Positions 8,231-16,958 of a DNA stretch of 54,360 nt are shown piece after piece. Numbering within the stretch: position 1 is the stretch's first letter; each line of letters starts with the position of its first letter. A program made the translations under genes and the position numbers. Under the pieces are notes generated by a model. The model worked only from the letters and a program-made list of their open reading frames with translations, had not been told where the DNA came from and searched no databases. Source of the DNA: Desulfobacterales bacterium (GTDB taxonomy: Bacteria; Desulfobacterota; Desulfobacteria; Desulfobacterales; SpSt-501); assembly GCA_030834695.1 (NCBI GenBank), contig JAUQXK010000095.1, positions 1 through 54,360 on the forward strand, written 5' to 3'.

Positions 8231-9358
8231 TTATTTGTCGTAACCGACCAGTTTCTTATCAACCGCACTTTTGCCCATCTGATAGAAAACGCCGTTGGTC
8301 ATGTGTTGATACGGAACAGTCAGATTGGCCCAGTCGACCATGGATTTGTAGACCTTGGCGAAGAAGGGGTCCTGCTTGGCGTATTTTTCCAGGACTTCCT
8401 TGGATGCGGCCATATAGGCCGGGAAGACGTCAGGCGGCGTGTCGCGCACCTGCACCTTGTCTTCCACCACGAACTTCTTCAACGCCTTGCTGTTCTGGCT
8501 CACGTTCCAGTTGTAGGTGTCGGTGATCAGGGCCATGATGCCGGCCTGGAATATGGCCTGAAGATCCTTGGGCAGTTTGTTCCACCAGTCGAGGTTGACG
8601 TAGATATCGCCGATGTCGATGGCCTGGTGCAGGCCCTGGAGATAGTAGTTCTTCCAGACGGTGTTCAGGCCCAGAGCTGCGTCGTCTGCAGGACCGATCC
8701 ATTCGGCGGCGTCGATGACGCCGCGCTGGGCCGACGGGACGATCTCACCACCCGGCATGGAGACGGTGGCCATGCCCATCACCTTGAACGATTCGGCCGG
8801 GATGCCGGGGGGCGAGCGGAATTTAAGCTTCTTGACTTCATCGAGATTGTTGAACGGCTTGGCGAACCAACCAAAGGGGTCCGGCCCCATAGGCATGCAC
8901 ATGAAGCCCTTGACCTTGAACTTCAGGATGTCGGTGAAGAACTGTTGATACAGCTCGTCGCCGCCGCCGTCGTAGAACCAGGAAATGACGCTGACCTGGT
9001 CCAGGCCGACGCCCAGGCCGGCCGTGGGGGCCGAGAACAGCAGGCCGGCGGGGTGCTTGCCGGACCAGTAGTGAGTCCATGCAAAGCCGCCGTTGACGAT
9101 GTTGTTGTTGACCGCGTCGAGAATTTCGAAGACGCCCACGACGGCTCCGGCGGGCAGGACTTCGATCTTAAGCCGTCCGCTCGACATGGCATCGACCCGA
9201 GCGCCCATGCGCTCGATCAGTTTGAAATAGATGCTGGAGCTTGGCACGGCCGTCTGAATTTTAAGATTGTAGTTCTGGGCCTGGGCATTGGTGAGCCCCA
9301 AGCCGGCCAGGCAAAAAACAAATGCCAACAGGAAACATCCGGTCCTCATCTTCTTCAT
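8231..9358 (-). CDS. dctP: TRAP transporter substrate-binding protein (DctP)
   Basis: The ATG at 9358 follows GGGAGGA and gives 375 residues. An upstream open extension to 9523 is rejected because the promoter lies inside it. Residues 1-28 are a Sec signal peptide (hydrophobic core LLAFVFCLAGLGL, cleavage after AQA). The mature part matches the TakP-like DctP branch: QTAVPSSSIYFKLIERM, WTHYWSGKHPAG, FRSPPGIPAESFK and EWIGPADDAALGL, in the dimer-forming long-helix subfamily. It captures the substrate in the periplasm. A -24/-12 promoter at 9487-9502 drives it, divergent from islA. Substrate (isethionate or taurine) is inferred from context only. Confidence 0.93.
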   Translation of the reverse strand: MKKMRTGCFLLAFVFCLAGLGLTNAQAQNYNLKIQTAVPSSSIYFKLIERMGARVDAMSSGRLKIEVLPAGAVVGVFEILDAVNNNIVNGGFAWTHYWSGKHPAGLLFSAPTAGLGVGLDQVSVISWFYDGGGDELYQQFFTDILKFKVKGFMCMPMGPDPFGWFAKPFNNLDEVKKLKFRSPPGIPAESFKVMGMATVSMPGGEIVPSAQRGVIDAAEWIGPADDAALGLNTVWKNYYLQGLHQAIDIGDIYVNLDWWNKLPKDLQAIFQAGIMALITDTYNWNVSQNSKALKKFVVEDKVQVRDTPPDVFPAYMAASKEVLEKYAKQDPFFAKVYKSMVDWANLTVPYQHMTNGVFYQMGKSAVDKKLVGYDK

Positions 9359-9486
9359 CTGTGTCCTCCCTCGATTCGCAGTTGTTTTTCCAGGGTCAGA
9401 TTGCCAAATGGCACCACCGAAATTATTCTGTTGTTTAAGGCATCCTTTCGCTTGGAATGAATAGTTGTCTGTGATGAAGCAGGCAA

Positions 9487-9502
9487 AGCAATATTCAGGC
9501 CA
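9487..9502 (-). promoter_or_regulatory. Sigma-54 promoter of the TRAP operon
   Basis: On the minus strand the sequence reads TGGCCTGAATATTGCT, matching TGGCACGNNNNTTGCW with GG (9500-9501) and GC (9488-9489) exactly 10 bases apart. Predicted transcription start is near 9476, giving a leader of about 118 bases before dctP. The shared upstream motif copies begin about 165 bp farther upstream. Confidence 0.82.
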
Positions 9503-9665
9503 TTCAAGTAGTGGAAGAGACACTTCCGGCTTGGGTTACAAATGCCGACGAATTTATTTATTTATTTATATTTCATGTAGTTATAAGAAGACCTCTTGAT
9601 CGCTGAGTTTATTGGAAAGCACCGATACAGTTGTGTACCGATTTTTAAAGATAGCGGTTTTTATA

Positions 9666-9768
9666 ATTGTTGCATTTATGCGACCGATATTGCAACAATG
9701 CACACAGCAAACTCTTGGGGATTACTGTCAATCTCATTGATAAACTAAAAGTCGCAACATTGCAACAA
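9666..9768. promoter_or_regulatory. Upstream activator sites shared by TRAP and islAB
   Basis: This lies in the 669-bp gene-free region between dctP and islA. An inverted repeat ATTGTTGCA (9666-9674) with TGCAACAAT (9691-9699), then GCAACATTGCAACAA (9754-9768), give three copies of the core ATTGCAACAA. They sit about 150-165 bp from each of the two divergent -24/-12 promoters, the usual distance for sigma-54 enhancer sites. The same motif recurs in the 21.7-22.0 kb intergenic region. The flanking DNA (9540-9660 and 9770-9900) is AT-rich, and I see no other gene in it. Confidence 0.75.
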
Positions 9769-9916
9769 ACTTGAGCTGCCCGCCTTTCTTATTTTGTGAT
9801 TTTTTAATCTTTAAACAATTTCGAGTGGTTCGGAATTTCCTGCAGCTTGCGGCAGAAGTGCGGAAACGCGTCTGACTTGATTAATTTGCACCCTTTTTCA
9901 GCTAATGGCAACCTGG

Positions 9917-9932
9917 AGGCATGAGAATTGCT
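9917..9932 (+). promoter_or_regulatory. Sigma-54 promoter of islAB
   Basis: AGGCATGAGAATTGCT fits the -24/-12 consensus with GG at 9918-9919 and GC at 9930-9931 (10 bases between). Expected start is near 9943, leaving a leader of about 85 bases before the islA ATG. Activator motif copies lie about 150 bp upstream. Confidence 0.82.
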
Positions 9933-10027
9933 AAACGTTTCTGATTAGAATCATCCAGCCGGGAGGTTGAAAACTCAGAAGCCCGCTCAAGAACCAACCC
10001 AATTTCTAATCAATAAGGAGACACCAT

Positions 10028-12514
10028 ATGGAATGCTGCGATGTTTTGTCACCCCACGAAACACGACTTCAGGAAGAAACGCAGGGCCACGCTTCCAAAT
10101 ACGAGAAGGGCCGTGAGCGGGTTTTCCGTATCATGAAGACTTTTCAGATGAAACGCCCGAAGATCGATGTCGAACGCGCCAAGTACTTCACCGAATCGAT
10201 GCGGCAGACCGAAGGCCAGCACCTGACCCTGCGCTGGGCCAAAGCGCTCAAAAACATCGCGGAGAAGATGACCGTCTACATCGACGACCACCAGCTCATC
10301 GTCGGCCGAGCAGGCATGCAGGGCCGCTATGGCGTCTTATATCCGGAGCTGGACGGCGATTTTCTCGATCTGGCCATTGAGCAGCTTTCCCAACGAGTTC
10401 AGTCCCCCTTCGACATCACCGCGGAAGATGCCCAGGTGGTGATCGACGAAATCGCCCCTTATTGGAAGGGCAAAACCTACCACGAAGCGCTGTCCGTTGC
10501 GTTGCCCGAAGAGACCGCGCGGTACACTTTCGACCCCAAAGACCCTCTGATGTCGAGGTTCATCGTCAACGAGACGTCTTCCTTCCGTTCCAGCCTGCAA
10601 TGGGTTCACGACTATGAAAAGGTTTTGAAGAAGGGGTTCAGAGGCATCCGCAAGGAAGCCAAGGAGCGCCTGAACGCGCTGGATCCGTTCAGCCCGGTCG
10701 ACAACGTCGAAAAAAAGCCTTTCCTGGAGGCCATTGTTGTTCTTTGTGACGCCATCGTTCTGTGGGCCAAGCGGCATGCCCGCCTGGCTGCGAAGATGGC
10801 GACCAAGGAGAAAGATCCAAAGCGCAAGGCCGAGCTGACCGAAATCGCCCGCATCTGCGAGCGCGTCCCGGAGCACCCGCCCACGACCTTCCGCGAAGCC
10901 GTTCAGTCCCAGTGGTTCGTTCAGATGTTCTCACGCATCGAGCAAAAGACCGGCACGATCATCTCCAATGGCCGGATGGACCAGTATCTCCACCCGTTCT
11001 TCAAGAAAGACATGGACGAGGAGCGCCTCACCGAGGACGAGGCCATCGAGCTGCTGGAGTGCATGTGGGTCGCCATGGCCCAGTATATCGACCTTTACAT
11101 TTCTCCGGCCGGCGGCGCCATCAACGAGGGCTATGCCCACTGGGAAGCGGTCACCATCGGCGGCCAGACGCCGGACGGCCGCGACGCCACCAACGATTTG
11201 AGCTATCTTTTCCTGAAATCCAAGCGCGAGTTCCCGATGCACTATCCGGATCTGGCCGCGCGGATCCACTCCCGCTCCCCCGAACGCTTCCTCTGGGAAG
11301 TGTCCGAAACCATCAAGGAGGGCTCGGGCTTCCCCAAGCTGATCAACGACGAGGAGGTCGTTCCGCTCTACCTGTCCAAGGGTGCCACCTTTGCGGAAGT
11401 TCTGGATTACGCGGTATCTGGCTGCGCCGAGGCGCGCATGCCCAACCGCGACACCTACACCAGCGGCTGCGCTTACATCAACTTCGCCGCTGCCCTGGAA
11501 ATGACCCTGTACAGCGGCAAAATGAAGAAATACGGGGATGAGCAGATCGGGATCCAGACCGGCGACCCGCGCAACTTCAAGACCTGGGAGGAGTTCTATA
11601 ACGCTTACCTGTCCCACCAGGCCGACTTCATCAAGCAGGCCTTCATCCAGCAGCACCACGTCATCCGGCTGCGGGCCCAACACTTTGCCGTGCCGCTCGC
11701 CTCAGCCCTGCACGACCTGTGCATGGAGCACTGCATCGACCTGCACCAGCCCAAGATTCCGGGCGGCATCGACCTCGGCTATTTCGAGTTCATCGGCTAC
11801 GGCACGGTGGTAGATTCGCTCTCGGCGATCAAGAAGCTGGTGTTCGAGGAAAAGAAGATTGCGATGGCCGACCTGCTCGATGCGGTTTCAAACAACTTCG
11901 AGGGCAAGGAAGACCTGCGGCACATGCTGATGAACGTGCCCTGCTACGGCAACAACGACCCCTATGCCGACAGCATCGCCAGGGCCGTTGACCGCGCGGC
12001 AGTCGAGTTCACCCACAAATACGCCAAAGAGCTCGGCGTGCACCTTGACCTGCGGCTCGTTCCTTTCACCTCGCACGTGCCATTCGGCAAGGTCGTGAGC
12101 GCGACCCCCAACGGCCGCAAGGCTTATACCCCGCTGGCCGACGGCTCTTCGGCCTCGCAGGGGGCCGACACGCACGGGCCGACCGCGGTCCTGCTGTCCA
12201 ACTTCACCACCAAGAACTACGACTACCGGGAACGCGCCGCGCGGCTGCTGAATATCAAGTTCACGCCCAAGTGCGTGGCCGGGGACGAGGGCACGCGCAA
12301 GCTGGTCTCCTTCATCCGCACCTGGTGCGACCTGAAGCTCTGGCACGTGCAGTTCAACGTCATCAACCAGCAGACACTGCGGGCGGCGCAACGCGATCCT
12401 GAAAAATACAGGGGCCTCATCGTGCGCATCGCCGGCTACAGCGCCTATTTCGTGGATCTCTCCCCCGACCTGCAGAACGACTTGATCGCGCGGACCGGGC
12501 ACGAGCAGGTGTAG
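10028..12514 (+). CDS. islA: Isethionate sulfite-lyase (glycyl radical enzyme)
   Basis: An 828-residue glycyl radical enzyme that cleaves the C-S bond of isethionate to sulfite and acetaldehyde. The thiyl-radical site is Cys466 with Glu468 (GCAEAR), and the glycyl radical is Gly803 in RIAGYSAYF. The substrate residues recalled for Bilophila IslA (R189, Q193, C468, E470, R678, G805) all recur here at a constant offset of -2: R187, Q191, C466, E468, R676, G803. This separates it from choline, glycerol and hydroxyproline homologues. The ATG at 10028 follows AAGGAG. The first 40 residues are charged and lack an obvious encapsulation helix. A sigma-54 promoter precedes it, the activase follows, and the TRAP importer is divergent. 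It is oxygen sensitive by family. Confidence 0.95.
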   Translation: MECCDVLSPHETRLQEETQGHASKYEKGRERVFRIMKTFQMKRPKIDVERAKYFTESMRQTEGQHLTLRWAKALKNIAEKMTVYIDDHQLIVGRAGMQGRYGVLYPELDGDFLDLAIEQLSQRVQSPFDITAEDAQVVIDEIAPYWKGKTYHEALSVALPEETARYTFDPKDPLMSRFIVNETSSFRSSLQWVHDYEKVLKKGFRGIRKEAKERLNALDPFSPVDNVEKKPFLEAIVVLCDAIVLWAKRHARLAAKMATKEKDPKRKAELTEIARICERVPEHPPTTFREAVQSQWFVQMFSRIEQKTGTIISNGRMDQYLHPFFKKDMDEERLTEDEAIELLECMWVAMAQYIDLYISPAGGAINEGYAHWEAVTIGGQTPDGRDATNDLSYLFLKSKREFPMHYPDLAARIHSRSPERFLWEVSETIKEGSGFPKLINDEEVVPLYLSKGATFAEVLDYAVSGCAEARMPNRDTYTSGCAYINFAAALEMTLYSGKMKKYGDEQIGIQTGDPRNFKTWEEFYNAYLSHQADFIKQAFIQQHHVIRLRAQHFAVPLASALHDLCMEHCIDLHQPKIPGGIDLGYFEFIGYGTVVDSLSAIKKLVFEEKKIAMADLLDAVSNNFEGKEDLRHMLMNVPCYGNNDPYADSIARAVDRAAVEFTHKYAKELGVHLDLRLVPFTSHVPFGKVVSATPNGRKAYTPLADGSSASQGADTHGPTAVLLSNFTTKNYDYRERAARLLNIKFTPKCVAGDEGTRKLVSFIRTWCDLKLWHVQFNVINQQTLRAAQRDPEKYRGLIVRIAGYSAYFVDLSPDLQNDLIARTGHEQV

Positions 12515-12530
12515 CTTACCTCAGCCTCTT

Positions 12531-12559
12531 CCGGGCTGCCGCCCGCATCGGCAGCCCGG
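12531..12559 (+). promoter_or_regulatory. Intercistronic hairpin between islA and islB
   Basis: A 10-bp perfect stem (CCGGGCTGCC at 12531-12540 with 12550-12559) with a nine-base loop lies between islA and islB. It abuts the islB ribosome site (GGAGGGGAG) and has no T-run. It could protect islA mRNA or damp islB translation, fitting the need for far less activase than lyase (inference). Confidence 0.6.
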
Positions 12560-12571
12560 AGGGGAGACCGA

Positions 12572-13528
12572 ATGAAAAAATCAGGAATCGTTTTCAACAT
12601 CCAGAAGTATTCCGTCCACGACGGTCCGGGCATCCGGACCGTCGTCTTTCTCAAGGGCTGCCCGCTGCGCTGCCGCTGGTGTAGCAACCCGGAGTCCCAG
12701 AAACCCCAACCGCAGCTGGTCTACAATCCTAAAAAATGCCTGACCCTGGAACACTGCGTGCGCTGCATCGAAGTCTGCACGGTAGGGGCAATCAGGAGCG
12801 GCGAGGGGAATCGGATTCAACTCGACCGCGAAATCTGCACCGAATGCCTGCTCTGCACCAAGGCCTGCCCTTCGCTCGCCTTGAACGTCTACGGCGAAAC
12901 CATGACGGTCGCTCAGGTGATCGACAAGGTCGAAGAAGATTCGTCCTTTTACTCGCGATCGGGCGGCGGCCTCACCATCAGCGGCGGCGAACCCATGCAC
13001 CAAGTGGAGTTCGCCGTGAGTCTTCTGAAGGAGGCCAAGCGCCACCGGATCAACACCGCCATGGAGACCAGCGGGTTTTGCCAGTGGGAGGACCTGCGGG
13101 ACGCCTGCGGGTTCCTGGATACCTTGCTTTATGATGTGAAAAGCATGGACCCCGAGAAGCACCGGGTTTTCACCGGGATTTCCAACGAACTCATCCTGGA
13201 GAACCTCCAGAGAGTGCGAGAGGCCTTCCCGGACCTCCCAGTATGGGTGCGCACCCCGGTCGTTCCGGGTTTCAACGACGATCCAAAGGATATCCGGCAG
13301 ATACTCGAGCATATCCACGGCATGCCCAACACCTATTTTGAGGCGTTGGACTACCATCGCATGGGCAAACCCAAGTACGAATACCTCGGGCTCGAATTCC
13401 CCATGGGCGACCAGAAATTGGATGAGGAAAAAATCCAGCGGATTCACCAGATGATCCGCTCCGAGTTCCCGCACCTTCGCTCGCCGGGGTCGGCTGAAAA
13501 CGGAAGTCTTCAGAAAGCCGCTTCATAG
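12572..13528 (+). CDS. islB: Isethionate sulfite-lyase activating enzyme (radical SAM)
   Basis: A 318-residue glycyl-radical activase. The radical-SAM cluster motif CxxxCxxC is Cys30, Cys34, Cys37 (GCPLRCRWC). An inserted ferredoxin-like domain carries two further [4Fe-4S] motifs: Cys56, 62, 65, 69 and Cys89, 92, 95, 99. SISGGEPMHQ is the SAM-binding GGE element. The enzyme reductively cleaves S-adenosylmethionine to install the radical on IslA Gly803. It lies 57 bp downstream of islA. Electrons for activation could come from the PduS-like flavoprotein of the shell operon (inference). Confidence 0.94.
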   Translation: MKKSGIVFNIQKYSVHDGPGIRTVVFLKGCPLRCRWCSNPESQKPQPQLVYNPKKCLTLEHCVRCIEVCTVGAIRSGEGNRIQLDREICTECLLCTKACPSLALNVYGETMTVAQVIDKVEEDSSFYSRSGGGLTISGGEPMHQVEFAVSLLKEAKRHRINTAMETSGFCQWEDLRDACGFLDTLLYDVKSMDPEKHRVFTGISNELILENLQRVREAFPDLPVWVRTPVVPGFNDDPKDIRQILEHIHGMPNTYFEALDYHRMGKPKYEYLGLEFPMGDQKLDEEKIQRIHQMIRSEFPHLRSPGSAENGSLQKAAS

Positions 13529-13566
13529 GGGTAAGCTTCCAGAAGCATTCCCTCGTTTTTCCAATT

Positions 13567-13884
13567 TTTACTCCGGCAATAAAATAGGTTTACCTCCAGC
13601 TTTCGTCCGGCGGGGCGGGGTTTCGGCCGCAGCGCGCCGCGACCATCCGGTCACCGAACCTGCGGACGGCAGCAAGCCCGCTTCATATGTGCCCGGACAG
13701 CCCCGGAGGACCGATGCTCATGCAGCCGCCGGCCGTCTCTGCCTGCGCGCGGTTCATATAGACGGCTTGGGGGCGTGGCTGGATCACCTTAAAAATGGGT
13801 TGCGGTGCGCTGCGGCCGAAACCCCGCCCCGCCGATGAGTGATAGGGCCGCATTGAACATATTTTTTTTGCCGGAGCAATAAAT
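13567..13884. repeat. Dispersed repeat with long inverted ends, copy 1
   Basis: This fills most of the 412-bp gene-free gap between islB and eutJ. Positions 13567-13764 match 54163-54360 closely (shared landmarks ACTCCGGCAA, TTTCGGCCGCAGCGCGCCGC, GGCAGCAAGCCCGCT, GGACAGCCCCGGAGGACC). The first 80-90 bases return inverted at 13795-13884 (TTGCGG...GCGGCCGAAACCCCGCCCCGCC, then TTGCCGGAGCAATAAA). The unit is therefore about 318 bp with a unique core of about 145 bp. No conserved reading frame is evident. It could be a non-autonomous mobile element (MITE-like) or a family of structured intergenic sequences. Confidence 0.75.
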
Positions 13885-13887
13885 CCC

Positions 13888-13910
13888 CCCACTTCCTTTT
13901 TCAAAGTGGG
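13888..13910 (-). terminator. Possible terminator of the microcompartment operon
   Basis: On the minus strand, CCCACTT pairs with AAGTGGG (13904-13910 with 13888-13894) about 30 bp past the eutJ stop, followed only by a loose ATTTATT tail. It is a weak intrinsic terminator at best. Confidence 0.4.
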
Positions 13911-13940
13911 CTTGGGAGGGAGGGGGTGAATCCGGTCGCA

Positions 13941-14759
13941 TCACTGCAGCAGGGGCAATGAGGCAATCGCAAACGGGGTGAGCAGCAGCGGCTGGCTGGG
14001 GAGTTGTATGGGCAGGTGGAGTTCCTCGGCGAAGACCGCGTCCACCCCAGGCAGGCAGCAGGTGCCGCCCGTGAGGACGATGCGATCGATGCGGTGCCCT
14101 TGGATGTGACCGGCCACGATGTCGCACATGCGCTGGAGCGTGGGCCGCGCCAACCCGAGGATATCGTATTGGTCGTGCCGGCGTTTGCGCTCCTCGGCTT
14201 CCTGGAAGGAAATGCCGAAGTGGCCGGCAATGACCAGCGAGATGTGGCGGCCGCCCGTCGGCTGGTCGCCGCTGAAGACGACTTGGCCCTTGCGGACCAC
14301 AGCCGTGCCCGTGGTGCCGCCGCCGACGTCCACCACCGCCGTCTGATCGAGTTCGAGCAGATTGGCGACGCAGGTCGGCTCGTCCTGCACGGCGGTCACA
14401 TCGAGACCGACCCGCTCCAGAATGTAGGTGGACAGACGCGGGTCCGTGCCGGGAGGGAAAGAGGTCGCCGCCCCATTGAATTCTACGCCGAGCCTGGCTT
14501 GCGCCCGGCCGACCAGCCGCTTCACAATGTCCATTGCGCCGGCGAAATCCACAACGACTCCGTCCCGCACAACCTCCGACCATTCTAGAAAACACGCCGC
14601 AGGCTCACCCGCGGCATTCAGAACCATCACAACGATGTCGGCGGTCCCCAGGTCGATACCCATGTGGAACGGCCCGGGAACCGACGCTGGATCGGCGTCG
14701 TTCAAGAGCTGTGCAGCGCGGTCGAGACGCTGATTGGCGATGTCCCAGTTGATCGTCAT
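13941..14759 (-). CDS. eutJ: EutJ-like actin/Hsp70-fold chaperone of microcompartments
   Basis: The ATG at 14759 overlaps the stop of the aldehyde dehydrogenase gene (ATGA) and gives 272 residues, the size of EutJ. Actin/Hsp70-type nucleotide-binding motifs are visible: GIDLGTADIVVMVLNAAGEP (34-53), VVDVGGGTTGTAVV (142-155) and the adenosine motif IVLTGGTCCLPGVD (227-240). EutJ proteins lack the substrate-binding half of Hsp70; they are proposed to help assemble or load ethanolamine-type compartments. It is the last gene of the operon. A longer frame to 15194 is only overlap into the dehydrogenase. Confidence 0.88.
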   Translation of the reverse strand: MTINWDIANQRLDRAAQLLNDADPASVPGPFHMGIDLGTADIVVMVLNAAGEPAACFLEWSEVVRDGVVVDFAGAMDIVKRLVGRAQARLGVEFNGAATSFPPGTDPRLSTYILERVGLDVTAVQDEPTCVANLLELDQTAVVDVGGGTTGTAVVRKGQVVFSGDQPTGGRHISLVIAGHFGISFQEAEERKRRHDQYDILGLARPTLQRMCDIVAGHIQGHRIDRIVLTGGTCCLPGVDAVFAEELHLPIQLPSQPLLLTPFAIASLPLLQ

Positions 14760-16180
14760 ACAATCCGGAAGCTGCCCACGAGCGTGCATCGCCGCAGCCG
14801 CACGAAAGTGCGCGCATTGGTGACGCCTTCGCCGGTCGGGGTGGAAATGGTCATGGAGGTCCAGCCCTCGCCGCCGGCCCCCAGGCCCGCGATGCAGGGG
14901 CCGTTCTTGACGAAGAGACTGGTGTTCACGCGCCGCGCCATGGCGTCCATGTGGTCGATGTCGCGCGAATGCAGGCTGGCGGTGTGCTTGCGGTCCCGCT
15001 CCAGCCGCATGGCCCAGTCCAGGGCCTCGTTGAAATCTCTCGCTCGCAAAACGGGGACGAGCGGCATCATCTGTTCGATCCGGGCGAAAACGTAGTCGAT
15101 CTCGCGGCCGACATCGACGATCAGCAGACGGCAGGATTCCGGCACGCTGAACCCGGAGGCCTTCGCCAGTTCGGCGGCATCCCGGCCGGCCCACTTGGGG
15201 TTTGGCCGCGGGTTGGGCCCGGGGTAGTCCAGCAGGGCCACCCGGGCGACGGCCTCGGCCTGCTCGCGCGTGATTTCAACAGCGCCGCAGCTTGCGAGCT
15301 CGCGCTTGAGCTCGTTGACCACCGCATCCACGGCGATGATCTCTTTTTCATCGCAGCAGACGATGTTGTTGTCGAACGAGGCTCCGTCGTAGATGCTGCG
15401 CGCCGCGCGCGGCAGGTCGGCGGTTTCGTCCACTACCACCGGCGGGTTGCCGGCCCCGGCCGCGATCAGGCGTTTGTTCGTCACCTTGCGCGCGGCTTCG
15501 ACCACGGCTTCGCCGCCGGTGACCACCAGCAGATTGATGCCGGGAACGGTGAAGAGCTGCTGGGCGGTTTCGATGCTGGGCTGGCGTACGCAGGTCATCA
15601 GGTTGTTGATGCCGGCCTCCTCGAAGATCGCCTTGTTCAGGATTCGGATGGTTTCCTGGGTGACGCGTTTGGCGCTCGGGTGCGGTGCGAAGACCACGGC
15701 GTTGCCTCCCGAGATCATGCTGATCGAGTTGTTGATGACCGTGGCCGCCGGGTTGGTGGACGGGGTGACCGAGGCGATGACCCCCCAGGCCGCGTTCTCG
15801 ACCAGGGTCAGGCCGGTATCGCCCGACATGGCGCTGGGATAGAGGCTTTCCGGTCCCGGCGTGCGGTCGGCCACCAGCAGGTTCTTGCGGACCTTGTCCT
15901 CAATGCGGCCCATACCGGTTTCTTCCACGGCCATCTCGGCCAGCCGGCGGGAGTTGGCGCGGGCCGCGCGACGGATCACCTCCACCACGCGCTCGCGCAG
16001 GGCAACGGTGTCCAGGCGCTGATAGGCCGCTGCCGCCGCTGCCACGGCGTCATCCAGCCGGTCGAAAACGCCCCAGTCGCCCTTAGCATCGGACGCTCCC
16101 GCCGTAACGGGAACCGTGGTTGCCAGTTTTTTCAGTACTTCACTGACGATCGATTCGATGTCTTCACGCTGTAATTGCAT
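14756..16180 (-). CDS. CoA-acylating acetaldehyde dehydrogenase with encapsulation peptide
   Basis: A 474-residue PduP/EutE-type dehydrogenase that converts acetaldehyde, CoA and NAD+ to acetyl-CoA and NADH. Residues 1-19 (REDIESIVSEVLKKL) form an amphipathic helix joined by an Ala/Thr/Gly linker, a classic N-terminal encapsulation peptide. The catalytic domain shows ASVTPSTNPAATVINN (cofactor region), TGGEAVVEAARK and the nucleophile region DNNIVCCDEKE. It is the enzyme that removes the toxic aldehyde made by IslA inside the shell. Its start follows eutN by 29 bp and it is translationally coupled to eutJ. Confidence 0.95.
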   Translation of the reverse strand: MQLQREDIESIVSEVLKKLATTVPVTAGASDAKGDWGVFDRLDDAVAAAAAAYQRLDTVALRERVVEVIRRAARANSRRLAEMAVEETGMGRIEDKVRKNLLVADRTPGPESLYPSAMSGDTGLTLVENAAWGVIASVTPSTNPAATVINNSISMISGGNAVVFAPHPSAKRVTQETIRILNKAIFEEAGINNLMTCVRQPSIETAQQLFTVPGINLLVVTGGEAVVEAARKVTNKRLIAAGAGNPPVVVDETADLPRAARSIYDGASFDNNIVCCDEKEIIAVDAVVNELKRELASCGAVEITREQAEAVARVALLDYPGPNPRPNPKWAGRDAAELAKASGFSVPESCRLLIVDVGREIDYVFARIEQMMPLVPVLRARDFNEALDWAMRLERDRKHTASLHSRDIDHMDAMARRVNTSLFVKNGPCIAGLGAGGEGWTSMTISTPTGEGVTNARTFVRLRRCTLVGSFRIV

Positions 16181-16209
16181 CGGAGCTCCAACCTGCGTCT
16201 AGTCTGCGC

Positions 16210-16500
16210 CTATTTGTACTTTGAGTAGATCGCCTCTTTGCCGGAGGAAATCTGGTCCACGATGCCGATGACGCTCAAGTCCAGCGGTGTCTTGCCCTCC
16301 AGGATCATGCGGGCCGAGCTGCCCCGGACCAGCAGGACCATTTCCCCCTCGCCGGCACCGAGGGTGTCCGCGGCCACCTGGCTGGGGAAGGTCACCTTGC
16401 CGTGCTCGTCCACGATGTCGACCAGCAGAAAGGTGAGGTTCGGCAAACCGGGATCGCGCACCGTGGAAACCACTTGCCCTTTGACTTTGGCGAGTTCCAT
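16210..16500 (-). CDS. eutN: BMC-P pentameric shell protein (EutN/CcmL family)
   Basis: The ATG at 16500 has a GGGAGG site and yields 96 residues. MELAKVKGQVVSTVRDPGLP and VVDIVDEHG-type strands, then VLLVRGSSARMI and LDLSVIGIVDQI, are the EutN/CcmL fold that forms vertex pentamers closing icosahedral shells. The longer open frame upstream (to 16587) lacks a ribosome site. It is the only BMC-P gene in the window. Confidence 0.93.
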   Translation of the reverse strand: MELAKVKGQVVSTVRDPGLPNLTFLLVDIVDEHGKVTFPSQVAADTLGAGEGEMVLLVRGSSARMILEGKTPLDLSVIGIVDQISSGKEAIYSKYK

Positions 16501-16614
16501 AGCGATAAACCTCCCGCACATGCGGTGGCCGGCATGCAAGCTCCGATCGGCGGACCCGGATTGATCGGTCCGCCCCTCGGTGCCCATGCAAAAGCCGCCG
16601 ACAGGTTGTCGCGC

Positions 16615-16896
16615 TTACTTCTTGTTGGCGAGGGGGAAGATCTTCTCCAGGTCGTCGTGCGGACGCGGGATGACATGCACGGCGATCACCTCCCCCACGC
16701 GACGGGCGGCGGCGGCACCGGCGTCGGTCGCCGCCTTGCAGGCGGCCACGTCGCCGCGGACCAGGGCGGTCACAAACCCTCCCCCGATGCGCTCATAGCC
16801 CACCAGCGTCACGCGAGCGGCCTTGACCATGGCGTCCGAAGCCTCGATTAGTGCGGTCAACCCCTTGGTTTCGATCATTCCTAAAGCGTCTGCCAT
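16615..16896 (-). CDS. BMC-H hexameric shell protein
   Basis: The ATG at 16896 follows AAGGAG and gives 93 residues, one BMC domain. [29 protein letters not shown] (edge lysine of hexamer contacts), [15 protein letters not shown] and VHVIPRPH are the EutM/PduA-type signature. Hexamers tile the shell facets and their pore passes small polar substrates. It is nearly identical in layout to the BMC-H at 19336-19614, indicating duplication. Confidence 0.94.
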   Translation of the reverse strand: MADALGMIETKGLTALIEASDAMVKAARVTLVGYERIGGGFVTALVRGDVAACKAATDAGAAAARRVGEVIAVHVIPRPHDDLEKIFPLANKK

Positions 16897-16958
16897 GTCT
16901 TTTCTCCTTGTGTCCCCCATCAGGGGTGTCGATACGCCGGATACCGGCGGGGTGAAAT

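Noticed and set aside
8114-9460. Long plus-strand frame opposite dctP
   Set aside because: It is a shadow of the TRAP binding-protein gene in high-GC DNA, with no domain and no ribosome site.
9359-9523. Longer dctP reading frame starting at 9523
   Set aside because: The -24/-12 promoter lies inside the extension. A signal peptide and ribosome site fit the ATG at 9358.
10028-12514. Choline trimethylamine-lyase or glycerol/diol dehydratase identity
   Set aside because: The substrate-site residues R187, Q191 and R676 match IslA at a constant offset. The neighbours (TRAP, no choline genes) also fit isethionate.
13941-15194. 417-codon frame for eutJ
   Set aside because: Homology begins at MTINWDIANQ (14759); the rest overlaps the aldehyde dehydrogenase in another frame.
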